The translations under genes were made by a program, and so were the position numbers. A stretch of 64,000 nt of DNA, taken from contig NC_019866.2 in the NCBI RefSeq assembly GCF_002234675.1, positions 10,135,261 to 10,199,260 of the forward strand, given 5' to 3'. Positions 30,239 through 40,188 of the stretch are shown in pieces. The notes beneath the pieces were generated by a model. The model did no database searches and was not told where the DNA came from. It saw nothing but the letters and a program-made list of their open reading frames with translations. Numbering within the stretch: position 1 is the stretch's first letter; each line of letters starts with the position of its first letter. The DNA comes from Oryzias latipes. Lineage: Eukaryota > Chordata > Actinopteri > Beloniformes > Adrianichthyidae.

Positions 30239-31307
30239 ATGTAATGATTTATTTAGTCTTAAAGTTGTAGGCAGTAGGTTCTGTTGCAAGATGGTAAAAC
30301 GAGAAAAAACTATTCAGGGTTTGTAACAAAAATAACATTCAAATATAAAGAACATACTACTGAGAGTTTGTGTGAGTTTGTCCATATTGTGTGTAGTTGT
30401 GTGAGCTAATTACTCTGAATGATTTAGACAAAGACAGAAGAATCTAAAGAGAGGAAAAATTAAATCTATTGATGTAGACTAAAAATAACAATATATCCAA
30501 ACAAATTTCCCCACGTTTTCTATTGTTAATAAAAGTTAAAGATGTTACATTTGATCTTTCTGAATCATAGTTTCCAAAAAGATCATCAGAACTTCACAAT
30601 ATTGTTGTGATAGAGACGACAAGGAGAGTTGAGCCTAAATGAAGCAATTTGAATACATCGGCTAACTCTAAAGAATTCTTTGGAGGAAATGTTTCGGGGA
30701 AAAATCCATTGTTTGCTGCAAAATTTGGAAAAATACTCACTATTTACTCACTAAATAAAAAAAAATTCTCACTATTAAATCCAAGAACTAAATGCATGAC
30801 CGGTTCCCAGAGAATTTGTAGAAACGCAACAGAATAGAACTTGATGATTTTGTTGTATCTACCAGGTCCTATTAGTCTCCGTTTTTGTTTATGATAAACC
30901 AAAAACACCCAAGGTTCTCTGAAAGGCTTTGCTGCTCATCCCTAAAATCCTTACAGGTTGTAGTGTTTGTGTTTAACATAGTTATAAATGGGATTTTAAT
31001 AAGTCAATGTACCGTAGCTCCCCTGTTGATACAAGTAGACCAAAATGAAAGGTTTCCCTCATTTGAAATGTTCTGTGACAAGCAGAAACCAGCTTGCCTT
31101 ACTTTTCTTTATGCTTCTGAGAAAAAGTATGACTCATCTGAATCTAGTTTTAACTGGTGTCTTCATAAATTGTGGCACCGTTCCTGCTTTTCCTGTGAAG
31201 TGGATGTGATGTTACCAGAGTGTTTTCTCTTGATTTCTTTTATTTACATTAAACGTCAAATAGTAAGCATGTATCACCCGCTGGGGAAGACGAAGGCTAA
31301 GCATAGT

Positions 31308-31751
31308 TTAAAAACAAAAACAAATAAAGGATGACTGACAATAGGACTTCAGGTTCATAGCATCACAGCTGAGGGACAACACAGTCACAGCTAAATTGGG
31401 TGCAACAGGTTCCCTGAGGCTTGAGCAACATGAGGGCAGCCAAAGAAGGCGGTCGATGCAGAAGAATCCGGTTGGGAAAAAGACGACTGTGCACCCAGTT
31501 TGGGTCAGCTGACGCACAATGAAACTCCACCTGAATTTAATTCCTTTTTGGACGAGTCGCAAATCAGGATCTTTCTGAGCCAAGCGTCTGTGTTTAAGGA
31601 CTGCAGTCCAAAAGAGTGGGTTCATGGATCCAATGTCATTGGACTTCTCAATGGACTCCTGAAATTCAGCACTATCACATTTTAATGAGCATTGCTCTCT
31701 TTTGAACTTGGTTGGAGACAATGCACAAAAAATAGCTTTTAGATGATCCAT
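31308..31751 (-). mobile_element. Possible L1-like LINE ORF1 fragment
   Basis: An open frame of 147 codons on the minus strand. The segment LRLVQKGIKFRWSFIVRQLT resembles the C-terminal domain of L1-family ORF1 proteins, where a motif like KGIKFRW is common. The downstream part diverges as if out of frame. No reverse transcriptase or 3' tail was found next to it. It could also be a chance open frame. Confidence 0.3.
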
Positions 31752-32636
31752 TTTTCTCTCCTGCCACCACAGTCAGCTGTGACTCCAACTAGGGGTGAGG
31801 TTCTGGTTGAAGAGAGTTGTGAATCTCAATCTTTCGTATGTTGCAAGCTCTAAAGTAAAAAGTCTGTGATCATATTTTTAGGTGCTCATGTCTCCACTGT
31901 AACCCTGGTTGGTTAGTTTTGTAAAGAACATTGCAATGTCACCGTTGATCCATGGAAACACTGAATGTATTATGAATGAGAACGAGAGTCAACCAGAAAC
32001 TGGTTTAAGCTTAGGACTATTGCGTAATCTTGTCTTAAGGCGACTGCCCTTACGGATGGATACGGCCCGTCTGCGGGTGAAAAATGGGAAATCCTCTTAC
32101 TCCGCCCAACCCTGTGCACTGGGGAGCCCGTTAATGCTGTTCAAGGAAAAGGTGTGTGCTCTTGCCGCACCGATGCGCATAACCTGGCTATTAGAAAGGA
32201 GAAATGTAGACAATCAGAGTTTGCTTGGACATCCTACTATTATCTCATGGGCCCTTTCATATCCCAAGCATAAAGAATTTATGTGTGGTCATCAAGGAGC
32301 CAGTGTGGGCACTTCCCTATATGACTAGAGTGCAGCATGAGGACAGCTGTACCTCATAAGTGCGTGTAACTTACACAATCCTTGCAAATACTTCCTGATA
32401 CACTTACCACGCGCACAAATCTCATACGTTCCGTTTACATGAAGTACCATCAGGTGGCCGCATGGCTGCATGGCCTGGAAATCCAAGAATTTTGCTGCAC
32501 CTGTGTAGGTCAACCCCCTGTAGGGGCACGTGTCACTAAGGCCTAACTTTATGTTTGAAGGACCAAATTTATATGACAAAGAAACAATGTCTCTGATTCA
32601 CTTGTATAAGATTGAAGAGGGGTTTTCAGTGGGTAA

Positions 32637-32832
32637 CACTTGTGCTATCCTAGGCACTTTAACGGGTCATCTAGACCCACTAGACAGTGCGCTGAACCTT
32701 TTTTCTTCAATGATTTGTGACCTTCACTGGTGTCCATGGATTACATGAAATCCTCTTCACCTTTATCCACCTTTGTCATGGTAGGGAGAACACGTCAATG
32801 TAAGGGTGGGGTCATCTAAGACAGCACAAGGG
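32637..32832. mobile_element. MITE with about 16-bp inverted ends
   Basis: The left end cacttgtgctatcctag and the complement of the right end (cccttgtgctgtcttagat) pair well. The inside carries gggtcatctagacccacta near the left and agggtggggtcatct near the right. The element is 196 bp and noncoding, and of a kind abundant in teleosts. Flanking taac and ttaa bases hint at a TTAA-targeting family, but the duplication is not clear. Confidence 0.55.
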
Positions 32833-34391
32833 TTTAAATGATTGCAAGTAAGTTTCATCACAAGATCCAGTTGCAGGGACGAATCCTTCTTTTTCTTCTA
32901 CTTCATGAGAAGAATGGAGCAGATGAGGACCAAGGACTGTTGGAGTCCTCTTCTCTGCAGACTAAGCTTTGGCTGGATTGGTACATTTCTTGGCAGATGG
33001 AAGATGCCACAGCTAGCTTGTTCTTTTCTAGATGGTTGTGTTGGGAATTCTTTGTCTCAGGTTTGAAACTGTAAGCCAAAAATGTTTTTCCTGGCATTAT
33101 TCTATTTATTCATGGTTTATTTACAAGGGCTGTTAGTTCGGCTAAATGGATATCAGTCTGGCTCTACTATTTTTTTAAAACTGATGCACAACATGAAGGA
33201 GATTATTTAAACTCTTTAAATGATTTGATTAACTGATCTAAATTATGAGCTGGAATGCAAATCATTCTTATTTTTAGGTATTTTTAGGTTTCCAATTTAC
33301 TGTTGTTATTTTCCTTCACATCATCACTTTTAAAAAAAAAAATAGTTTTACTGAGCCAGACATTTTACAACCACTGACCTGTGTACCCAAATGTAGTTGT
33401 AAAATATTAACTGGTTAACATTTTGGATTAGTTGCAAAAGGCAGCTTGTTTATGTCATTGTTCAAGATAGGAAAAAAAGGAAAAATAAGGTTTTTGCCAA
33501 TATCATTTCACACTAAAAAATGTTGGCTATATACGTCCTACCATTACTCATGTGTGTGCACATATACACATATGTCTCCTGAATGAAAACAAGAGATTTA
33601 ACCATTTACAGTCATCAGTCCAAGTGATCACAACCATAATTGTCCCTCCTTTGGGGACAATTAACCACAATTTCTAAAAGTGGTAAATAACAATATTTCA
33701 CCTCAGCCTCCACAGGATATGCATTTGTCCTTACATTTTCTGATTTGAACTGGTTTTAGTCACATTAACTTGGTTTGTTTTGAACAGAAACCAAGGCTAT
33801 CATCCTGTTTAGTCACTTCATATGAAACGTTTGGTCATAAATAAACCGAACATTCTTTAAAGAGGGTTTTCTACATGGTTCTATAGGGGTGAGAACCTTT
33901 ACCTCAAAGTCTAATGTTTATACCATAAGATGATAAGATTTAAGATTACATTTTGGACCTTTCTAAATGAAACATTCCAGTTTTCTCTTCCTGCTGGTGT
34001 AGAAATAACATCCCCATAAAGATCTCAAACTTCCTGTGAGAATTCAGAGACTCAGTATATGTTTAAAAACCTTAATGAAGTGCATTTTACCCTTTATATG
34101 TGACAGTCTGTCAAAAAAGATATTATAAAGTGATGCTTTTTTTAACATTTCCCAGCTGCCTTTACCGTAAGCTTGTAAAACTCAAGCGACATAAATGTAT
34201 TGTACATAAAGGAGATTTGTCACATACGTGTGGTGGTAAATTATTATCGTTTGAAACCTGCAAAACAGCCCAGTAAAGCATAGGGTGGGTCAAGATTACT
34301 GCAGCTTTACTGCCGTCAAATGTGTTACGAATGATGACAACAGCAAATCACAAATTCATTCTGCCATGTGTTCTGGTATTTGTCTCGCAAC

Positions 34392-34397
34392 TTTATT
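34392..34397 (-). other. Candidate poly(A) signal of amn
   Basis: AATAAA on the minus strand, 114 nt past the amn stop codon. Confidence 0.45.
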
Positions 34398-34510
34398 TGA
34401 TCATTAACAGCTTAACATGTCAGCCCTTAAAAACTGAGTTGTTGTGAATCACGAAGTGAAGAGAAAAACAATCAAATTAAGACGTGTTAGAGTGAAAGTA
34501 GAAAAGGTCT

Positions 34511-35932
34511 TTACACTTTTAGATCTATTTCATTTTCATCATACACTGGATTTACAAAGTGCACACCTGTCTGAGTCATAGAGATTGACTGGCGGTCAGT
34601 CCCATATAGACCGGGAATGTTAGACATCGTGTTCGGCTGGTCAAACATAGGGTTATCAAAGCCGTGGTCAATAGTTCCACCAAGATCTCCAACATCCGTG
34701 TTTCTTCTAAAGCTGCTCAGAGATGGCATTGTGATTGTAGGCATGGATGGAAGCCGAACGACCCCCTTTTGGATCAGCACAGCCCCGACGGCAATGAGTG
34801 CAATCATTAATAAAACTGCAATGACAACTCCAGCCACCATCCCTGCATTGCTTCCAGACAGATCACTGGTATTCCCAGAAGAAGCTTGAAATTCACTTCC
34901 TGTGATTCCTATTTCTGAGCCATGAGAACCAATATCTGTCATTAAGTCCTGAGCCAGATCCTCTGAGACCTTCCCGTCCTCTCCATCCACAATAACTACC
35001 TGGATCTCAGGTATTGTGCTGAAAGGAATCACGCCCAGCAACCTCTGTGACTTGAAGACTTTAGAAATGCCCAGCTGAATGGACTTGTATTTTGGCAGAA
35101 TAAGGAAAAGATGATGTATCCGTTCCCTGTAAGTCTGCACAGTGAAACCTGCGGTGTAATCGATTGTTACAATGGCACCGCACACCTCACAGCAGTGTCC
35201 CACCGGAGAGAGTGGCTTCTTACAGCTCACAGTAGCACATTTTACAGTGCTACAGATGAGCTGATGGTTTACAGAGTTGCCACAGTCACAGCCAGAAGAA
35301 TCTCCACATCCTGGGTTTCCAGCAGTGACTGCTGAAGATCCGTGAAACTGCATTTGACCAGAGCGGGAACTGAGATATTGAGAAAACTCTGCTCTGCTGT
35401 CAAATGTTTTCCCCAGCACAGAGACAGATTTCACAGGGATGGTAGGCTGGCTGGAGCTGGTGTCCACTCTGAAGGAGGAGAGGGCTTTGAAAACCACGTC
35501 ATCTTGCTGACAGGGGACACTCTCCTCGTGGACTGCAAACAGGAAATTTCCAAGCTGAAGGTCATTCTGAGACGCTGCTGCTTGCCACAGAGCCGGGTTG
35601 AACCACTGCAGAGATTCCGAGTCTTGGAACTCGGTCGTGGTACCTGAACCACAAGCCGGGTCTTTTCCACCGAGAACGTAAAAGCCAGCCCCCGAATTCA
35701 GTATGAGCTCTCCGTCGACCGGCAGCCTCATCTCCTGGACAGCATGCGTGGTCTCCACAAACACAGAGACCTTTCTTTGAGCCGAAAACAGAGCTATGTC
35801 ATTGCCACACGGAACCTTTCCCTTGTCCCAGTTGGTCTTATTCTCATAGTTGGTATCAGGAATCCATTGTTTGTAGAGAGCATTTGTTGCCCCAAGACAG
35901 AACAGCAGGAGCACGCCTGGTGCTTGCAGCAT
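34511..35932 (-). CDS. amn: Amnionless, cubilin partner (coded in a single exon)
   Basis: A 473-residue type-I membrane protein in one uninterrupted frame from the ATG at 35930-35932. It has a signal peptide (about 1-19) and an ectodomain starting YKQWIPDTNYENKTNWDKG. A cysteine-rich VWC-like module (about 209-252) ends GHCCEVCG. A membrane span (about 364-388) follows. The tail carries two endocytic signals of the FxNPxF/Y type, FDNPMF (425-430) and FVNPVY (459-464). Human AMN shares the same plan: SKLWVPNTDFDVAANW, LPLDGELVLASGAGF, GQCCDLCGAVV and FRNPVF. Amn carries cubilin to the apical surface of kidney and gut cells for uptake of proteins and B12-intrinsic factor. The human gene has about a dozen exons; here there is none but this one. 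Its human location (chromosome 14) differs from that of its neighbours. Confidence 0.95.
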   Translation of the reverse strand: MLQAPGVLLLFCLGATNALYKQWIPDTNYENKTNWDKGKVPCGNDIALFSAQRKVSVFVETTHAVQEMRLPVDGELILNSGAGFYVLGGKDPACGSGTTTEFQDSESLQWFNPALWQAAASQNDLQLGNFLFAVHEESVPCQQDDVVFKALSSFRVDTSSSQPTIPVKSVSVLGKTFDSRAEFSQYLSSRSGQMQFHGSSAVTAGNPGCGDSSGCDCGNSVNHQLICSTVKCATVSCKKPLSPVGHCCEVCGAIVTIDYTAGFTVQTYRERIHHLFLILPKYKSIQLGISKVFKSQRLLGVIPFSTIPEIQVVIVDGEDGKVSEDLAQDLMTDIGSHGSEIGITGSEFQASSGNTSDLSGSNAGMVAGVVIAVLLMIALIAVGAVLIQKGVVRLPSMPTITMPSLSSFRRNTDVGDLGGTIDHGFDNPMFDQPNTMSNIPGLYGTDRQSISMTQTGVHFVNPVYDENEIDLKV

Positions 35933-35967
35933 CTTCAGTGTTTGTGACAGACGGAAGGACGGTTGTG

Positions 35968-36035
35968 TGACCTTTGGCTCCAGCCTTGTGACTAGTCATG
36001 AGGCCGGATGCACACTGTGTCCAAGGACTTTAAAT
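35968..36035 (-). promoter_or_regulatory. Putative amn promoter with HNF4-like site and TATA-like box
   Basis: On the minus strand, TTTAAA (36029-36034) lies about 97 bp before the amn ATG. CAAAGGTCA (35968-35976), an HNF4-type nuclear receptor half site, lies about 36 bp before it. HNF4 drives many kidney and gut genes, which fits the known sites of amn expression. Both are short matches and unproven. Confidence 0.35.
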
Positions 36036-36851
36036 GACAAGCAGGTGATCTGTAAAAAATTGACTTTCTCTGAAGAGCAATCTGAGTGAAATGAAAACAA
36101 GGTTTAAATTAGTTTCTCTGCATTTTTAATGGGATTTAGGAATGTATTCATACATGACCTTTTTCTATTTTCTCTGGTCTAAGTGTGTCACTGAGAATTT
36201 TCAATTTATCAAATGAAATAAAAAGTTTTTTACTTTTGAAATCTTTACAAAAACAAACTTTCCAAAATTCTTGTTTTTTGTTCATTTAGGAGTCCATCTG
36301 CATATTTTCCATCATAAAAAGTCTCGCCCGAATTCTTGGGATTTTCAGATGTCAAGTAACCTGAACGGCAGGTTTCCTTTGTGGGACCAGACTGCTTCTT
36401 GGAAATGCACGTTCAAAAACACAACTTTCTACAGGGGAAACAAACATGGCAATAAAAACGCTCATCAGCAAAAAGTAAGTGAACCTGTTTACTTTTATTA
36501 GTTTCACTTCATGCAGTTGGTCAAGTTAAACAGAAACGAGAACAGAATTCCTTTCCTAATTCCCTATTTTACGACTTTTCTTTAAGAGTGCACAAACTTT
36601 ATCATTAAGCAACTACAACAAACTCTTTTTTGTGAAAGAAAAATAGTCAGCGATCTGCAGGTTCTGCCTAATTAACATTGAAACTGTTCATGCTCAAATT
36701 CCAAAGGATATTGCAGAGGCTCAACCTTCAAATGCTAAAGCAGCAGCTATAAAGGGAAACCTCCAGACTTCTCCTAGTATAGAGGTTCTGTCTACCAGAA
36801 AATAATAATAATTAGCTGCAAAAGGCCTAATAATAAGAAAATAATCTGTTA

Positions 36852-37185
36852 AGCAAAGTTCACACCGACCTTGACAATGCACGTTCAAAAAACTACTTCC
36901 TATGAAAGTCTTTGTAAACGTGTAAATGCTTGTTTTGGGCTTCCGTGTTCAAAACTCTCGCATTCATGCAAAGTTTCACAAAGATTTCAGGTTCAATGTA
37001 CAAAATGCACTGCCATGGGAACATGATTTGTAAGTTAAACCGAGTCAAACGTTGACCAATCAGGGAAGTGACAACTGTTTGAGAAATAATCATGGAGGAG
37101 AAATTAACAATTGTGGTTTGTGCTCGGCTGGAATTATATGACACCATAGATCGGAGTAGAGCAGTAAGGAAAAAAAGCCTCTAAC
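36852..37185 (+). mobile_element. PIF/Harbinger-like DNA transposon remnant with MADF gene start
   Basis: At 37093-37180 the plus strand reads MEEKLTIVVCARLELYDT, matching the start of a MADF domain. Such domains occur in the Myb-like accessory protein of Harbinger transposons in fish. About 200 bp upstream are shared with a second copy near 59.8 kb, for example ttgtaaacgtgtaaatgctt versus tatgtaaacatgcgtacata. No transposase is present. A short similar stretch (atgcacgttcaaaaa) also occurs near 36.40 kb. Confidence 0.5.
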
Positions 37186-38734
37186 AAAAATTGCAAGATT
37201 TTTACATTTCACACCAAGCATCCTTCAAATGTAGGTGCTCTAGTAAAAAGAAACAGACTCTGCTTGTCTAATGTGAACACCATGCTAAACACATGTTCAA
37301 GAAAGACCTTTTAGCACTTTCTTGAACACATCACATGCCCAGTGTTAAAGTAGCATTGAGCTCAAAAGTGGGAACTTTCAGATGACAAAGATGTCATTTC
37401 CTCTATTAAATCATACAAACTTGAATGTGCAACAGTTAGGCTTGTTTGCCAAGGGCATCTGCCAGACAGCTGGTTACCTTTGTTGTATTTTAATTTCTTA
37501 AGTAGCATTTCCTGTTGCGCAAGTGGTTTCTCGATGAATCCATGTTGTTGTGTTTCTAAGAAAAGTACTTTGATACAAACCAAAAAGTTGTTATTGCCAA
37601 CACTTGCAGTGTTGGCAAAACTGAACAGCTCTCTGCATTCAGACTTCCTTGCACTGGGTTCATGCCAGAGAGTGTGTACATCAAAACAAAATTCCTGCAA
37701 GGAAAATGATTTTCTTTTAATTCCTAATGTGGTTCCTTCACTTCCCCAATTTTTTTGAACACAATTCAAAACACAATAATGGTGTATATTCAAATGCATG
37801 ATTTTCAATTGACTGTATAGTAGTTATTCATGACTTGGCATCTTCCACAAGCTGTGAAGAGATGTGGCAGTGTTATTTTACAATCCAGCACAGATTGTTT
37901 TTATTGTTACCTCAAAATAAACTTTGTTTTAATACACATTTCATATTTTTTAAGAAACATTTCATGTTGAGTTAAGAGAAGCTGTATTGTGAGAAGTCTT
38001 AAAACTTCAAGTATACATTAGATTTCTGTCAAACAAACTGAATTGGTAAAAAAATTGACTCATCTATTATTGACGTAAATAAACAACTTTATAAGTATTT
38101 TAAACGTTGTTTAAAAAAACTGTAATTAACCTATGTTTTAGTCTGGATGTTTGTCATCTTTTTTTGTGGATAAAAATAGAAGGAATGGGTCAATTTTCAA
38201 CTTCTTTAAGGGGATTAACAAAGTATGGCTGAACTGAATTCCCATGACCCTGAACTTATAGCATGTCAGGAAAATGGTTGGATGGATGGGATTTAATGAG
38301 TTGAATATCAAAATACCTTTCTTAGAAATCAGACAACAAGGATTATATAAGAAGCTTAAACACGCTTTAAAAAACATGCTGTTATGATGAAGCATCCTAA
38401 AAACAGGAATGGTAAAATCAAACACTGATTACAGATTTCTACTTGAGCCAAATGTCACAATAAATCTTTTTTCCCCTTTTGCAGCTCTAACATATCCAGA
38501 TGTGTTGCTCTTTGAGAATGATTTCTTACAGTCTGAGTTTACAGCAAACATGCTACATGTCAGACAAACAAGCACTCCAACATCAATGTCGCCCTGAATA
38601 CACCTGCTATTCTAAGTGCAGACACACCTGCTGTGGAGCATGTAGATGGAACTTCAGTGACGTCAAAACTCCTCTGGGTGCAGCTCGAAGTGTTACCAGG
38701 TCACATCGTGGTAAAAGGCGAATACTAGTGTAAC

Positions 38735-38942
38735 GCTTTTCTACCTTCCTCAAAAGCCCTCAGAGCATTACAGTCACAGTCCCATTCAACCATTCACACA
38801 TCTACTGCCGAACACCTTCCACCAGAATCAAAGTGGGGTTCAGTGTCTTGTCCAAAGAGTTTTCTACATATGGGTGGGCAAGGTAGGAACTGAACCTGTA
38901 AAATCCCAATCTGAGGTCTACCGCTGCACCATGGCCGCCTAT
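38735..38942 (-). mobile_element. tRNA-derived SINE-like repeat
   Basis: On the minus strand the head gives ggcggccatggtgcagcggt (A box) and acaggttcagttcctacctt (B box, 10 of 11 matches). The following body (ttggacaagacactgaaccc) is a sequence very common in fish genomes. The 3' limit is uncertain, and I saw no clear target duplication. Confidence 0.5.
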
Positions 38943-39232
38943 CACCACTCATGAACATTTAATAAATAGTAACAGTTGCAAATGCTATTTTCCTTTTAAT
39001 GGATGGTTGCATTCTGTAAACACTTGGCACTTTTCATAGCAAGGATCAGGTTGCAGAGATTTTTTTCCCATGCAGAAGTTATAAAAAAGCCAGCTAAACT
39101 TGGAAAATGTATTTTAATTATTCTTTTTCAACCAAGAATCTCATCAGCTCAAATTAGGTTCTCTTAAAAAGAGATTAGATCTGTCATTTTAACTTGTTAG
39201 AGAGAAAATTGTTAGAAGAGTTCAGGAGATGA

Positions 39233-39246
39233 GTGCCATCTAGTGG
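39233..39246 (-). promoter_or_regulatory. CTCF-like motif (exact consensus)
   Basis: On the minus strand CCACTAGATGGCAC matches CCACYAGRKGGCRS at all 14 positions. It lies between amn and the 3' end of hid1. Confidence 0.55.
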
Positions 39247-39302
39247 CTGCAGTTTGAGGGTGTCATGTTTAAACTTAATTAGAAATTAAGACACAGTTAT
39301 AC

Positions 39303-39553
39303 AGTAAAAGGATCTGGGCACGCTGGACATGCTTGATATTGGAAGCTAAGCAACGTTGGGGTTGATTGGTTTTCATTGGGACTACCAGATGCTTTAAATT
39401 ACTGTAACCACATGGGGGCTCTTTTGAGTGTTTCCGTGGTCCCAAAGTCCCAGTAAAACTGCATCTAAATCACATGTAAGGACTATGTGGCGATTCGCTG
39501 TAGCAACCTATGAGGAGGGTAGCCAAAAGGGAAAAAAAATAAAAACAATAAAA
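39303..39553 (+). mobile_element. 5S rRNA-derived SINE
   Basis: Positions 39309-39395 align with 5S rRNA across its internal promoter: ggaagctaagca, then gttggggttgattggt, then tgggactaccagatgct (5S: GGAAGCTAAGCA, GGTCGGGCCTGGTTAG, TGGGAGACCGCCTGG..GGTGCT). The part after about 39435 (ggtcccaaagtcccagtaaa, then gattcgctgtagcaacctat) matches the body of the tRNA-headed SINE at 27094-27318. It ends in an A-rich tail. It is a degraded SINE, not a 5S gene. Confidence 0.65.
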
Positions 39554-40188
39554 CAGTTGCTAGACATTCAATTTCAAATGTTTCAACAAAGAAAGTTGAT
39601 CAAAAACAGTCCACACACTTCACGGATTGATATCAATATATAATTTAAGGAAAATACACTTAATAGCATGAACCACAGTAAGCATTGCCATCCAGAACAA
39701 AAATGAACCCTGCTCATAATCACACTTAAAAACATGTCATTTGTCTGCAAACACAAACTATACAGCCACAGCAGACAACTCAAGTTCACATTGAAGCACA
39801 AAAAAGTACAATAATCAATGTGAACATCCAGTTACATCCAGGACGCAGCACACGGCTTAGCTGAAAAGCGCCACATCATCTATAACAAATCTGACAAGTT
39901 AAATATTTTCTATTCTGCAATGTCAAGAAAGGAGCCTCAGCCTTTAGCAAACACTGCAGTCATTTCGGTATTTCGACATTCAGTGGTCCTGAAGATTGAA
40001 GAAATGTATAAACACAGTTGTATGGACTTTAGTGCTTCTGGGGTAAAGAGACAAAAATCTTTCTGCTTTCCAATAGGTTCCTCTAAAGGGGCAAACATCA
40101 TCACACAGAGAAAGTTTAACACAGTGTGGTTTGTCAGGAAAGAAGCAGATAGTGATGGGAGTCCATTTCAGTCATAAAGCTTTCCGTT

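Larger units (their letters stand above)
27382..34391. other. Gene-poor stretch between ush1g and amn
   Basis: About 7 kb with no gene that I can support. The first part may include the ush1g 3' UTR. It holds a possible hAT remnant near 30.06 kb, a possible LINE ORF1 fragment near 31.3-31.75 kb, a less AT-rich unclassified block near 32.0-32.55 kb, and a MITE near 32.64 kb. The rest is AT-rich unique-looking sequence. Confidence 0.5.

Noticed and set aside
30885-31334. Plus-strand open frame of 149 codons
   Set aside because: It matches no family I know, is rich in hydrophobic and aromatic residues as expected from AT-rich DNA, and has no splice or promoter context.
39309-39395. 5S rRNA gene
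   Set aside because: It has many changes, no terminator T-run, and continues into a SINE body.
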